DNA of 64,000 nt, taken from contig CAJUNR010000011.1 in the NCBI GenBank assembly GCA_910587765.1, forward strand, positions 47,439 through 111,438, given 5' to 3'. Under the pieces are notes generated by a model. It saw only the letters and a program-made list of their open reading frames with translations, searched no databases and was not told where the DNA came from. Below, piece by piece: positions 51,017-60,416 of this stretch (positions are counted from its first letter, which is position 1; each line of letters begins with the position of its first letter). A program made the translations under genes and the position numbers. Source of the DNA: an uncultured Lachnospiraceae bacterium. GTDB taxonomy: Bacteria > Bacillota > Clostridia > Lachnospirales > Lachnospiraceae.

Positions 51017-51718
51017 TTGGAAAGAAAAAAACTGGAATTGCTGATGTCGGTTATCCTGATTTTCTGTGCGTGTATTTTGGCCGGGAGGGGCTGGGAGAAG
51101 GCTGCCAGCAGTCAGGTGCAGTCGGAGGAAAAGAGGTGGACGGTCGTGCTGGACGCCGGGCACGGCGGAGACGACCCGGGCAAAATCGGAGTGGACGATT
51201 CGCTGGAGAAGGATCTGAATCTGGTGATAGCGGGGAAAATCTGCAGGCTTCTGGAACAGCAGGACATAGAAGTGATTATGACGAGAGAGTCGGACAAAGG
51301 ACTTTATGAGGAGCAGACTTCCAATAAAAAGGTTCAGGACATGAAGAACCGCTGTGCTTTGATCAATGAGACGCAGCCGGACTGCGTGGTCAGCATCCAC
51401 CAGAACAGCTATCATGAAGAGTATGTGAACGGCGCGCAGGTCTTTTATTACGGGACTTCCCAGGAGGGAAAGCGTCTGGCGGAGCTTTTGCAGGAGAAGC
51501 TGGTCTCCTATGTGGATCCGGACAATCATCGTCAGGCGAAGGCCAACGAGAGTTATTATCTGCTGAAAAAGACGGAAGTGCCGATTGTGATTGTGGAGTG
51601 CGGTTTCCTGAGCAACTGGGAGGAGGCCAAGAAGCTGCAGGAGGACGGATATCAGAATCAGATCGCATGGGCGGTAAGCATGGGGATTTTGTCGTATCTG
51701 GGGGAAGGAACGGAGTGA
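51017..51718 (+). CDS. cwlD: N-acetylmuramoyl-L-alanine amidase CwlD
   Basis: 233 residues from a TTG at 51017 (ATG at 51044 is the alternative). Signal or anchor helix (about 8-24), then an Amidase_3 domain: VVLDAGHGGDDPG (zinc His), VSIHQNS and VIVECGFLSN (second His/Glu). CwlD removes peptide side chains from cortex muramic acid so that muramic-delta-lactam can form, a step needed for germination. The neighbouring GH18 gene supports a spore-wall role. The terminator hairpin overlaps its stop codon. Confidence 0.9.
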   Translation: MERKKLELLMSVILIFCACILAGRGWEKAASSQVQSEEKRWTVVLDAGHGGDDPGKIGVDDSLEKDLNLVIAGKICRLLEQQDIEVIMTRESDKGLYEEQTSNKKVQDMKNRCALINETQPDCVVSIHQNSYHEEYVNGAQVFYYGTSQEGKRLAELLQEKLVSYVDPDNHRQAKANESYYLLKKTEVPIVIVECGFLSNWEEAKKLQEDGYQNQIAWAVSMGILSYLGEGTE

Positions 51719-51737
51719 TGCGTTCCTCCTTCTTTTT
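51705..51737 (+). terminator. Terminator overlapping the cwlD stop codon
   Basis: AGGAACG / CGTTCCT (51706-51712 with 51721-51727), 8-base loop that contains the TGA stop, followed by CCTTCTTTTT. Confidence 0.75.
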
Positions 51738-51804
51738 ATAGATTATTTCTCTGCTTTATGTTAAGATAAGACAATAACAGATCGGACGTGGGGGATGCGG
51801 TAAT

Positions 51805-52563
51805 ATGACAGACTATGAAAAGGCACTTGCCCTTTGGAAACAGAAGAAAATCACCACCGATGCGGAACTGGCGGAGGCGTTGAACAGCCACAGCATTGCG
51901 TTTGCGTACCATTCCGGCAAGATGGAAAACGAGAAAATTACCTATCATGATACCAGGGAAGTTTTTGAGCATGATGGAGTGACTTCTTATACCGGGGATT
52001 TGAGAACTCTGTTTGAAATCCGTAATGCAAGGGAGGCGTATGAACGGTTCCTGACGGCTTTTCGGGAGAAGCGTTCGCTGAATGAAGGTTTGATCAAGGA
52101 GTTTCAGAGGCTTTTGACGCAAAATACTTATGATCCCCGAAGGTGCAAGCTGGGAGAGCGGCCGGGAGAATATAAACGTCATGATTATGTGACGGGAAGA
52201 GAAGAGGTGGGAGCCGCTCCGGAGGAGGTGGCTGAAGAGATGTCGGAGCTTTTGGAAGAACTTGAGGAAGTGGAGGACAAGAACGCCCTGACTGCCGCCG
52301 CTTATTTTCATGCCAAATTTGAAAATATTAATGCATTTGCCGACGGCAATGGACGAGTCGGCAGGCTGGCGATGAATTATTTTCTCGTTATGCATGGACA
52401 TCCGCCGGTTACAATTCATGAAGAAGACCGCAGGGGGTACTATGAGGCGCTGGAGGCATGGGATTCGGTTCAGAATCTGGAACCACTGAAGGTTTTTCTG
52501 AGAGAACAGACAGTAAAGACCTGGCGTAAGCAGATCGAACGTGCCGGGAAGAAACGGGTATAA
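51805..52563 (+). CDS. Fic-domain protein with inhibitory motif but no catalytic histidine
   Basis: 252 residues. The Fic core signature is present as FENINAFADGNGRVGRL. In active Fic enzymes the start of this motif is HPFxDGNGR, His being the catalytic base for AMP (or other nucleotide) transfer. Here it reads Asn-Ala (codons AAT GCA). The N-terminal helix carries SGKMEN, matching the (S/T)xxxE(G/N) inhibitory motif of class II Fic proteins, which is kept. So the fold and the inhibition handle are intact but the usual chemistry is not expected. It lies 57 bases before a PF09820-type ATPase gene in the same direction. Confidence 0.85.
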   Translation: MTDYEKALALWKQKKITTDAELAEALNSHSIAFAYHSGKMENEKITYHDTREVFEHDGVTSYTGDLRTLFEIRNAREAYERFLTAFREKRSLNEGLIKEFQRLLTQNTYDPRRCKLGERPGEYKRHDYVTGREEVGAAPEEVAEEMSELLEELEEVEDKNALTAAAYFHAKFENINAFADGNGRVGRLAMNYFLVMHGHPPVTIHEEDRRGYYEALEAWDSVQNLEPLKVFLREQTVKTWRKQIERAGKKRV

Positions 52564-52620
52564 TAAAACGGTATGTTGCGAAAACAGTTAGTTGGCTGAG
52601 AACAGTTGCGAGGGACAGAC

Positions 52621-54195
52621 ATGGGAATATATCTAAATCCGGGGAATGAAGGGTTCCAGAGTGCTTTACGTTCACAGATTTATGTTGATAAAACACAGAT
52701 GTTGGAATACACCAATTCTGTGCTTGACACGGAACAGAGATATATCTGCGTCAGCAGGCCAAGACGTTTTGGAAAATCTGTGACAGCAGAGATGCTGACG
52801 GCTTACTATGACAGAAGCTGTGATTCGTCAGAACTTTTTAGAGGCAGGAAGATTGCAGAGAAAGAGGACTACGAGCGGCACAGGAACCAGTATGACGTAC
52901 TTCATATGGATATCAATTCTTTTAGAAACCAGACTGCAGGTGCAGAGGGGATTGTCACTGTTTTGCAAAAAGCGGTGATGGAAGAACTGAGGGAATGTTA
53001 TCCGGATTACTTTGCAGAAAATACTTTGCAGTTGTCTTCTGCTTTGTCTCAGATCAATAAGACTTGCGGCAGAAAATTTGTGATTATCATTGACGAGTGG
53101 GATGCCGTTTTTCGGGAGGATAAATATGACGCAAAAGCGCAGAAAGAATATATTGCGTTTCTTCAGAGCCTGTTTAAAGATGCACCTTCCAAAAAGTTCG
53201 TAAAACTTGCCTATTTGACAGGGATTCTTCCTGTAAAAAAATATGGGACAGAGTCTGCGCTGAATAATTTTGATGAGTTTACCATGCTGGAGCCGGATGT
53301 GCTGGCAGAGTATGCGGGATTTACAGAGACAGAAGTGCGTGAACTTTATGAGAAATATCATATGGATTTTGAGAAGGCAAAGCAGTGGTACGATGGGTAC
53401 AAATTGGGGGATGGTCTGCACATTTACAATCCAAAGTCTGTAGTGGATTCTATTCGCAGAAAACGGATTGGCAATTACTGGACAAATACAGAGACTTACG
53501 AATCACTGAAAAGCTATATCAATATGAATTTTGACGGTCTGAAGGATGATGTAACAAGAATGCTGGCCGGAGATGCCTGTGCAGTGAATCCGGCGAAATT
53601 TCAGAATGATATGACTTCATTTAAAAGCAAAGATGACATCTTGACATTGCTGGTACATCTGGGATACCTGTCCTATGATGCGGACTGCCAGAGAGTGTTC
53701 ATTCCTAACGAAGAGGTAAAAAGCGAGTTTGTGAATGCGATGGAAGATGCCGGATGGGAGTATGTGGTAAGCGCCATTCGTGCGTCTGATAAACTTTTAA
53801 TAGCGACCTGGAATATGGATGAGGAGACGGTGGCAAACGGTATTGAGTCCGTTCATCTGGCGAATACTTCCATACTTACTTATAACAATGAAAATTCTTT
53901 AAGCTGTGTACTCACGCTTGCTTATTATAATGCGGTAAGGGATTATACTTTAATCCGTGAAATGCCGTCGGGAAAAGGATATGCAGATGTGATCTTTCTT
54001 CCCAGAAAATATTCGGATAAACCGGCGATGGTTGTGGAGCTGAAATGGGATCAGTCTGCGGAAGGGGCGATTGCTCAGATTAAAGACAAGCAGTATATGA
54101 AGGCAATTGAGATGTATAAAGATCATATACTCCTTGTGGGGATTAATTACGATAAAGAGACGAAAGAGCACAGATGCAGGATTGAGAGAGCCTGA
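52621..54195 (+). CDS. AAA-ATPase-like / PD-(D/E)XK protein (second copy)
   Basis: 524 residues. Same plan as the protein at 7970-9673: N-terminal NEGFQSALRSQIYVDKT, a P-loop-like CVSRPRRFGKSVT, Walker B VIIIDEWDAVFRE, and a nuclease-like C-terminus with GYADVIFLPRKYSD and VVELKWDQSAEGAIAQIKDK. Base composition is visibly A/T-richer than the surrounding genes, which suggests a different origin. The ribosome site is GAGGGA. Function of the family is not established. The ATG at 52621 is the best of several in-frame starts. Confidence 0.85.
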   Translation: MGIYLNPGNEGFQSALRSQIYVDKTQMLEYTNSVLDTEQRYICVSRPRRFGKSVTAEMLTAYYDRSCDSSELFRGRKIAEKEDYERHRNQYDVLHMDINSFRNQTAGAEGIVTVLQKAVMEELRECYPDYFAENTLQLSSALSQINKTCGRKFVIIIDEWDAVFREDKYDAKAQKEYIAFLQSLFKDAPSKKFVKLAYLTGILPVKKYGTESALNNFDEFTMLEPDVLAEYAGFTETEVRELYEKYHMDFEKAKQWYDGYKLGDGLHIYNPKSVVDSIRRKRIGNYWTNTETYESLKSYINMNFDGLKDDVTRMLAGDACAVNPAKFQNDMTSFKSKDDILTLLVHLGYLSYDADCQRVFIPNEEVKSEFVNAMEDAGWEYVVSAIRASDKLLIATWNMDEETVANGIESVHLANTSILTYNNENSLSCVLTLAYYNAVRDYTLIREMPSGKGYADVIFLPRKYSDKPAMVVELKWDQSAEGAIAQIKDKQYMKAIEMYKDHILLVGINYDKETKEHRCRIERA

Positions 54196-54215
54196 TATAT
54201 AAAAATCCGTCAAAA

Positions 54216-54244
54216 TTGCGCAGGCAATGCGGTTCTGGTAAAAT
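54216..54244 (+). promoter_or_regulatory. Promoter of the large surface-protein gene
   Basis: TTGCGC (54216-54221), 17 bases, TAAAAT (54239-54244) with extended TGG. It overlaps a TTG that would otherwise extend the large reading frame, arguing that the real start lies downstream. Confidence 0.6.
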
Positions 54245-54263
54245 GACGATGGGAAGGTGGTTT

Positions 54264-57200
54264 GTGATCGTGAAGAAGAACATTCAGACAAGACTTTTAT
54301 GCATTCTGCTGTCGGTTGTGATGATGGCGTCCGGTGTACAGATGCCGGTCCGCGCGTCCGAAAACACAGAGTTCGGCGAAGCGGTCATTGAAACGGAAGC
54401 TGCCGCGAAGGAAGCGGACGGCGGAAACCTGGAACAACCGGAAGCGACGGGAGCGACGGAGGAAGAGGAGCCGGAACAGGGGGCGGATCAAGCGTCTGAG
54501 GAGAGCGGCGAAGAAGAGCCTGCACCCACCGGGGCTGCGGAGGATGCTTCGGATTATGATACTCTGGATTCCGGCGCTTCGGTTTCTGATGTTTCGGCTT
54601 CTGATGAGGCCCGGGCGGAAGAACCGGAAGACGCCGCCGGTTCTGACACGGCTTCGGAGCCGGAGGAGATTTCTCCGGAATATTCGCTGTTCGTTGTCAA
54701 CCCGTATTATGAGGAGCTGCTGGATGAGGACGAACTGAGAGCGGAGACGGAGCTTCTGCAGGAAAAAGCTCTGGGCGAAGAATTATCGGCATTCGACAGC
54801 AAAGAGTCCGCCAATGCATTCCAGAGCGCGGAGGCTGCGGCCGGTTACATATGCGGGCAGATGGTAGAACGTTCCAACACGGTGGAAGTTTATCTGCCTT
54901 CCAGTATGATTTCCTCGCAGGAAGCGTTTGAGAAGCTTGTGAAAGAACTTGTGGAAAAAGCGGTTGCCTTCACATCCGCATGCAGCGGACAGGAAGGCGA
55001 TGCTCTTGCGTGGGGCTATAAATCCTATCAGGCCAGTGCGGCTTCGGATCCGAACAGCGGGCAGTACCGGGTAACCTATACCTTTACCTATTATACGACG
55101 CAGGAAGAGGAGCGGCAGCTGACCGTGAAAGTTGAAGAAGCGCTGAAAAGTCTGAGTCTGAACACGGCGACGGAGTATCAGAAAATCCAGCAGATCTATG
55201 ACTATATCTGCGATCATGTAAATTATGATTACTCTTATACAAAATATTCGGCGTATGAGGCGCTGTGCAGCGGTACGGCGGTCTGTCAGGGGTATGCGGT
55301 ATTGTTCTACCGGATGTGTAAGGACGCCGGACTTTCCGTGCGTGTGATCACAGGGCTGGGCTATGGCGGACAGAGCTGGGAGAATCACGCATGGAACATC
55401 GTGAAGCTGGAGCAGAAATATTATAATGTGGACGCCACCTGGGACGGTCAGGACGAGGAGACGAGGCATACGTACTTTCTGCTGAACGAGAGCGACTTTG
55501 GAACCGGCCATAAAAGAGGTGAGGCATACAGCACAACGGTGTTCTATCAGCAGTATCCGATGGCGCCGCTGTCCTATGCAGGGGAAAACGAGGGCGGGAG
55601 CGATACTGCCAAAGACAACTTTGATTTTGAGTTCACAACGCTGGAGGGAGAAACCATCTCCTCGAAAGCGGAAGGCAGGCCCAAGCTGCTGATCTTCTTC
55701 AGTACCAACTGTCAGAACAGCAGGAATACGGTGAAAAATCTGGCGGATAACATGGAGGCGCTCGGTATCAAGGAGGTTGACATTTACGCGATCGAGTGCA
55801 ACAAGGGGACGGAGGAAACCGTAGAGGCGTTCAGAAATACTTATGCGCCCGGAAAAGATGAGATTCTTTTTTCCTATGATATTTATTTAGGAAATTCGGG
55901 CTGTATGTGGGACTATGTGGAAGCGTATTCCGGGAGCGGCAGCGTTACGTTCCCGGTGATCTGCTATATCGACGCCAATAACAAATTCCGGCATCTGACC
56001 ACCGGCTACAGCGGCGCTTCCGCTATAAAAAACAATCTCATCAGCTATTGCGGCGCCGATTCCGGCGCGGGCGAAAGATATACGATCACTTACATACTGG
56101 ACGGCGGGGAAAACAGCGGCGCCAATCCGGCGTTCTATACTTCCGCGTCGGATCCGATTGTGCTGGAGGCGCCGGTCAAGGAGGGCTATCGCTTCCTCGG
56201 CTGGTACAGCGACCGCGAATATGCCCGGAAAGTAACACAGATTGACCGCGGAAGCACCGGCGATCTTGTACTCTATGCAAAGTGGGAGAAGGAAGAGGCG
56301 GAACCGAAGCCGGAGCCGGAGCCTTCCGGCCCGGCAGAAGTGGATGTGACTTTGACAGGGGACAATGTACTGATGGGTTTTTCCGGAGCCTATTATACCG
56401 AGACTGCGGAGAAGATTCTCGCCAGACTGAACGCGATCCGTCTGGAGGCGTGCAGAGAGGGCGTAATTGATCCTGCGACTGGAAAGGCTCTTAGTAAGGC
56501 GGATTATGTACCGCTTCAGTGGTCCTCCGATCTGGAGGCGATCGCGCGGCTGAGGGCTGCGGAGGCGTCGGTGCGGCAGGCGCATGTCAGGCCGAACAGT
56601 CAGAGTTGTTTCAGCATAAACACGGTGAGAGGAGAGCAGTCCTGGGCGGAAAACCTTGCCTGGAATTATTCCGGACTGATGCAGGGAATCGAGCAGTGGT
56701 ATGAGGAAAAAGGAGATTATGTAAACAACAGAAACGGACAGACAGGGCATTACAAAAGTATCATCAGTACCCGTTACCGTTACGTCGCGGTCGGCGCGTT
56801 CCGGCTCTCCAGAGGGGGCTGGTACTCGGTGGCGCAGGAATTCAGCTACAAAACGTCTCTGGATTCCGCCAAAGACCGCTCGTCGGGAAACTGCGTGCAG
56901 TATATCGAGGTGGAGAGCAGCGCGGTGCGCGCGCTTACGTTTGACGCATCGGCGGTTTCCAATCTGGAAGTTGGCAGTTCCTGTCAACTTCCGCTGAACG
57001 CGAAAGCGTCCTATAAGGACTATTATGGAGAGGCGCAAAGCTATAACGGACCGGTGAAAGCGGGAGGCAAGTGGCGCTCCTCCGACGAAGGCGTGGCCAC
57101 GGTGGACGCAGGCGGCGTTGTGACGGCGCACCGGGAGGGCAGCGCGGAGATCACCGTGACAGCCGGAAACAGCTCCGCTGCCCGGAAAATAGCGGTCTAT

Positions 57201-60200
57201 GCAAAGGGAGACAACCCGTTTGAACTGAAACTTCCTGATAAAACAACGTATGTGGCGGGAGAAAAACTGAATCTTCGGGGCGCGCAGATCATTGACCGCG
57301 CCACTGGGGAAAAGACAGGCGTCACTCAGAACATGACCGGCGGTTTTGACTCGAGGAAGGAGGGCATTTCTGAGGTATCGATCGTCTATAAGGGTTATGC
57401 GCTCTCTTTTGATACGCTGATTGTGAAGGTGCCGGGGTTATCGGCGGCCTATGGACAGACGCTGTCGCAGGTCACGCTTCCCGGGCATGAATACGGGGCA
57501 TGGCGGTGGGAGGATGCGTCGCAGAAGCTCTCGGAGGCGGGAATCCATAAATATAAGCTCCGTTTTATACCGGCGGATCAGAAGAAATTCCAGGAGCTTA
57601 CGAATCTGGACGCGGAGGTTCACGTCACGGTTTCTCTGGAAAAAGAAAAGGATCTGCGCGTGATCTTTCTGAAAGATTCCTATGTGTATAACGGCATTTA
57701 TCAAAAGCCCGAAGTCCGCGTGATGATCGGTGAAAAAATACTGACCAGGGGGAAGGACTACGAACTTTCCTATGAGAACAATAAAAATGCGGGTGAGGCG
57801 CGGCTGACCGTAACCGGCAGGGGAGATTATCTCGGCAGCGCGGACAGAACGTTCCTCATCGCTCCGGCACAGCTGACCGTCACGGCCAAAGACCGGAATC
57901 TTCTGTGCCATGCTCCGCTGCCGCCCAGGTATGAATATACGGTCACAGGCCTGGCGGAAGGCGAGCATCTTACGAAGGAGCCGACATTTGTTTGCAGTAT
58001 CCGCAATACTGCCGCCAGCGGCGTCTATGAAATACTGCCGGGCGGCGCGGCGGCGGATGATAACTATGATAAAAATATTCTGTACAGAAAAGGTATACTA
58101 ACCGTTGCTGAGGAACGGGTGGCTTATAAAGTGACCTTTGATCTGCAGGGACACGGCGCGGCGCCGGGCGCCGCCGCAGTCGTCAGAGCGGGGGATACCG
58201 TCACGGAGCCGCGGAAACCTTCGGCGGAAGGATACATATTCGACGGCTGGTACCGGGACGCGGCAGGCACAACAGCGTGGGATTTTGAACGGGATACCGT
58301 GCAGGCCGATTTGACACTGTATGCCGGATGGCTGATCGCGGCGCCGGAAAAGGACCTGCGCGTCAAGGAAATTGCGGACGTACCCTATAACGGCAGGGCG
58401 CAGAAGCCGGCCTTCGCCGTATATGACGGGGATCGGCTGCTGAAGCCGAATAAGGACTATAAGGTGTTCTATTATCACAACAAGGACGTAAATTCCGTTC
58501 AGAAGCGCGGCAACGGGGCAGGCGCGTATTTCAATCAGGCGCTGCCTTATGCGGAAATTACCGGAAAAGGGAATTATGCGGATGATAAGGTATCCGTGAA
58601 TTTCAACATTGTGCCCGCCGTGATCGGCGAGGACGGCGAGCCGGCGAAGGGCGTGACGCTGCGCTGTACAGAGCAGGCGGCCGTGAACGCCCGGAAGGCG
58701 GTGAAGCCGTTTTCTTCCATCAAATGCGGGAAGGCGATGCAGGCGGGAACGGATTATACGCTGACCTTGAAAGCGCTGGACGCTTTTGACGAGAAAGGGC
58801 TGAAACTCGACAGCGGCCGGAACCTGGAAGAGGCGCGGATCCCCGCAGGGTATTCGGGAGAATACGAGCTGACGGTCACGGGTATCGGCAATTATTCGGG
58901 AACGATCAGCAGACGTATTTACGTGGCGGATAAAACGAAGCTGATGAAAAACGCAAAGATTACGCTCGGGAAAAATATAAAGAGCGTCAACTATACCGGC
59001 GAACCCATAAAACTGCAGCCGGCCTATTATGACAGGACGGAAAAGAAATATTATCTGGTCAAAGACGGCGAGGTCACCTCGTTGGAAGCGGAGGCGGCGG
59101 ATGTATTTACCGTTTCCTGCGGCAATGAGAGCCTGATCTGTCAGAAGGATTTCGAGCTGTCCTACGAGAAGAACATCGGGACGGGCAAAGCCGTGCTTAC
59201 CGTGACCGGACTGGGATTTTATCAGGGAAAGAAAACAGCCTTCTTCCGGATTACCGGAGAGGCGTTCAGGGCGGGTACCGTCGCCGTGCAGCCGGAGAGT
59301 CAGGTGTATACCGGCAGGGCCGCGGTACAGAACCAGATACCGGTGATTTATACAGGCGCGGACGGCGCGTCTAGGGAGCTGGTATACGGCGAGGATTATA
59401 CGATAAGCTATCAGAAAAATATCGATAAAGGGACTGCGGTCATGATCTTTACGGCGGCGGAGGGTTCGGCGTACAGCGGCTCCTTCCGCAAGACGTTCCG
59501 GATTGACGCGGCCGATCTCGGGAATCCCTCTCAGGTGACGCAGGGCGCCGGCATGGGGCGGATATCCGCGGTCTATGAGAAGGCCGGCGCGCAGCCGGCA
59601 GATCAGATAGCGCTCACTGTCTCCGGCGGCGTGCGGCTGAAGAACGGCAGAGATTACACGGTCAGTTTCCGCAATCATAAGGCAGCGGCAAACGCCGACG
59701 GAGAAAACGGACCGGTCATGCTCATAAAGGGAAAGGGCAATTATAAAGGAACGCTGACGGTTCCCTATACGATCACCCGGGCAGATCTGGGCAGAGAGCA
59801 GATCCGGAAATCGGTGGCTGCGGTTGCTTACAACGGCACGAAATCACCGGATTATGAATACCGGCCGGCGGTCAGACTGACGGACGGGGGAAAGGTATTA
59901 AGCGCAGGGACGGACTATGAGGCAGAGTACAGGAACAACACCCAGGCCGACTATGAGGCTTACCTGCAGAAGCTCGCGGGCGGAAAGGCCGCGGAGCAGG
60001 AGATGCCGTCCGTCGTGATCCGGGCGAAGGAGGGCGGCAATTATACCCGGACGGAGCCGATCGTGCTGCCGCTTCCGATCTATCGGAACCGGCTGACGAA
60101 GAATAACCTCCACGCGGTTGTGGAGGAGGCCGTCTATACCGGCTCGCAGCTTACACCCGCGGTGAGAGTGTACTACAGCGAAGACCCGGCAGTCACGGCG

Positions 60201-60407
60201 AAGGCCGCAGGCCTGACCGAAGACAGCGAGATCCGGGCGTTGGGTCTTGTCCGTCTGCAGGAGGGCGCGGACTACACGCTCACATACGGCGCCAATCTTG
60301 CGTCCGGGAAGAATAAGGGAAGTGTGAAAATCGAAGGAGCAGGGATGCGCTATGGCGGGAGCGTTACGGTGAGGTTTACGATTGAGAGGAAGGGGCTGGA
60401 GTGGTGA
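54264..60407 (+). CDS. Large secreted multidomain protein (transglutaminase-like, thioredoxin-like, CAP, beta repeats)
   Basis: About 2047 residues (start GTG at 54264 or 54270, after GGAAGGTGG). A signal peptide is followed by an acidic Glu/Ala/Ser-rich stretch (about 30-145). Then: transglutaminase-like domain with the triad Cys341 (AVCQGYA), His375 (ENHAWN) and Asp390 (NVDATWDG); thioredoxin-like domain with a CQNS site (Cys483); InlB-type repeat (about 608-673); CAP/SCP domain (about 710-863); Big2-like (about 930-980); Ig-like; and from about 1133 a series of MBG/InlB-type repeats to the end. No LPXTG sorting signal is present. It is probably a secreted or wall-associated protein that crosslinks or binds other proteins. 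Confidence 0.82.
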   Translation: MIVKKNIQTRLLCILLSVVMMASGVQMPVRASENTEFGEAVIETEAAAKEADGGNLEQPEATGATEEEEPEQGADQASEESGEEEPAPTGAAEDASDYDTLDSGASVSDVSASDEARAEEPEDAAGSDTASEPEEISPEYSLFVVNPYYEELLDEDELRAETELLQEKALGEELSAFDSKESANAFQSAEAAAGYICGQMVERSNTVEVYLPSSMISSQEAFEKLVKELVEKAVAFTSACSGQEGDALAWGYKSYQASAASDPNSGQYRVTYTFTYYTTQEEERQLTVKVEEALKSLSLNTATEYQKIQQIYDYICDHVNYDYSYTKYSAYEALCSGTAVCQGYAVLFYRMCKDAGLSVRVITGLGYGGQSWENHAWNIVKLEQKYYNVDATWDGQDEETRHTYFLLNESDFGTGHKRGEAYSTTVFYQQYPMAPLSYAGENEGGSDTAKDNFDFEFTTLEGETISSKAEGRPKLLIFFSTNCQNSRNTVKNLADNMEALGIKEVDIYAIECNKGTEETVEAFRNTYAPGKDEILFSYDIYLGNSGCMWDYVEAYSGSGSVTFPVICYIDANNKFRHLTTGYSGASAIKNNLISYCGADSGAGERYTITYILDGGENSGANPAFYTSASDPIVLEAPVKEGYRFLGWYSDREYARKVTQIDRGSTGDLVLYAKWEKEEAEPKPEPEPSGPAEVDVTLTGDNVLMGFSGAYYTETAEKILARLNAIRLEACREGVIDPATGKALSKADYVPLQWSSDLEAIARLRAAEASVRQAHVRPNSQSCFSINTVRGEQSWAENLAWNYSGLMQGIEQWYEEKGDYVNNRNGQTGHYKSIISTRYRYVAVGAFRLSRGGWYSVAQEFSYKTSLDSAKDRSSGNCVQYIEVESSAVRALTFDASAVSNLEVGSSCQLPLNAKASYKDYYGEAQSYNGPVKAGGKWRSSDEGVATVDAGGVVTAHREGSAEITVTAGNSSAARKIAVYAKGDNPFELKLPDKTTYVAGEKLNLRGAQIIDRATGEKTGVTQNMTGGFDSRKEGISEVSIVYKGYALSFDTLIVKVPGLSAAYGQTLSQVTLPGHEYGAWRWEDASQKLSEAGIHKYKLRFIPADQKKFQELTNLDAEVHVTVSLEKEKDLRVIFLKDSYVYNGIYQKPEVRVMIGEKILTRGKDYELSYENNKNAGEARLTVTGRGDYLGSADRTFLIAPAQLTVTAKDRNLLCHAPLPPRYEYTVTGLAEGEHLTKEPTFVCSIRNTAASGVYEILPGGAAADDNYDKNILYRKGILTVAEERVAYKVTFDLQGHGAAPGAAAVVRAGDTVTEPRKPSAEGYIFDGWYRDAAGTTAWDFERDTVQADLTLYAGWLIAAPEKDLRVKEIADVPYNGRAQKPAFAVYDGDRLLKPNKDYKVFYYHNKDVNSVQKRGNGAGAYFNQALPYAEITGKGNYADDKVSVNFNIVPAVIGEDGEPAKGVTLRCTEQAAVNARKAVKPFSSIKCGKAMQAGTDYTLTLKALDAFDEKGLKLDSGRNLEEARIPAGYSGEYELTVTGIGNYSGTISRRIYVADKTKLMKNAKITLGKNIKSVNYTGEPIKLQPAYYDRTEKKYYLVKDGEVTSLEAEAADVFTVSCGNESLICQKDFELSYEKNIGTGKAVLTVTGLGFYQGKKTAFFRITGEAFRAGTVAVQPESQVYTGRAAVQNQIPVIYTGADGASRELVYGEDYTISYQKNIDKGTAVMIFTAAEGSAYSGSFRKTFRIDAADLGNPSQVTQGAGMGRISAVYEKAGAQPADQIALTVSGGVRLKNGRDYTVSFRNHKAAANADGENGPVMLIKGKGNYKGTLTVPYTITRADLGREQIRKSVAAVAYNGTKSPDYEYRPAVRLTDGGKVLSAGTDYEAEYRNNTQADYEAYLQKLAGGKAAEQEMPSVVIRAKEGGNYTRTEPIVLPLPIYRNRLTKNNLHAVVEEAVYTGSQLTPAVRVYYSEDPAVTAKAAGLTEDSEIRALGLVRLQEGADYTLTYGANLASGKNKGSVKIEGAGMRYGGSVTVRFTIERKGLEW

Positions 60408-60416
60408 CGGCTTTTC

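Noticed and set aside
51805..54195. Fic plus ATPase gene as a toxin-antitoxin pair
   Set aside because: The Fic protein carries its own inhibitory motif and lacks the catalytic His; the partner is far too large for an antitoxin.
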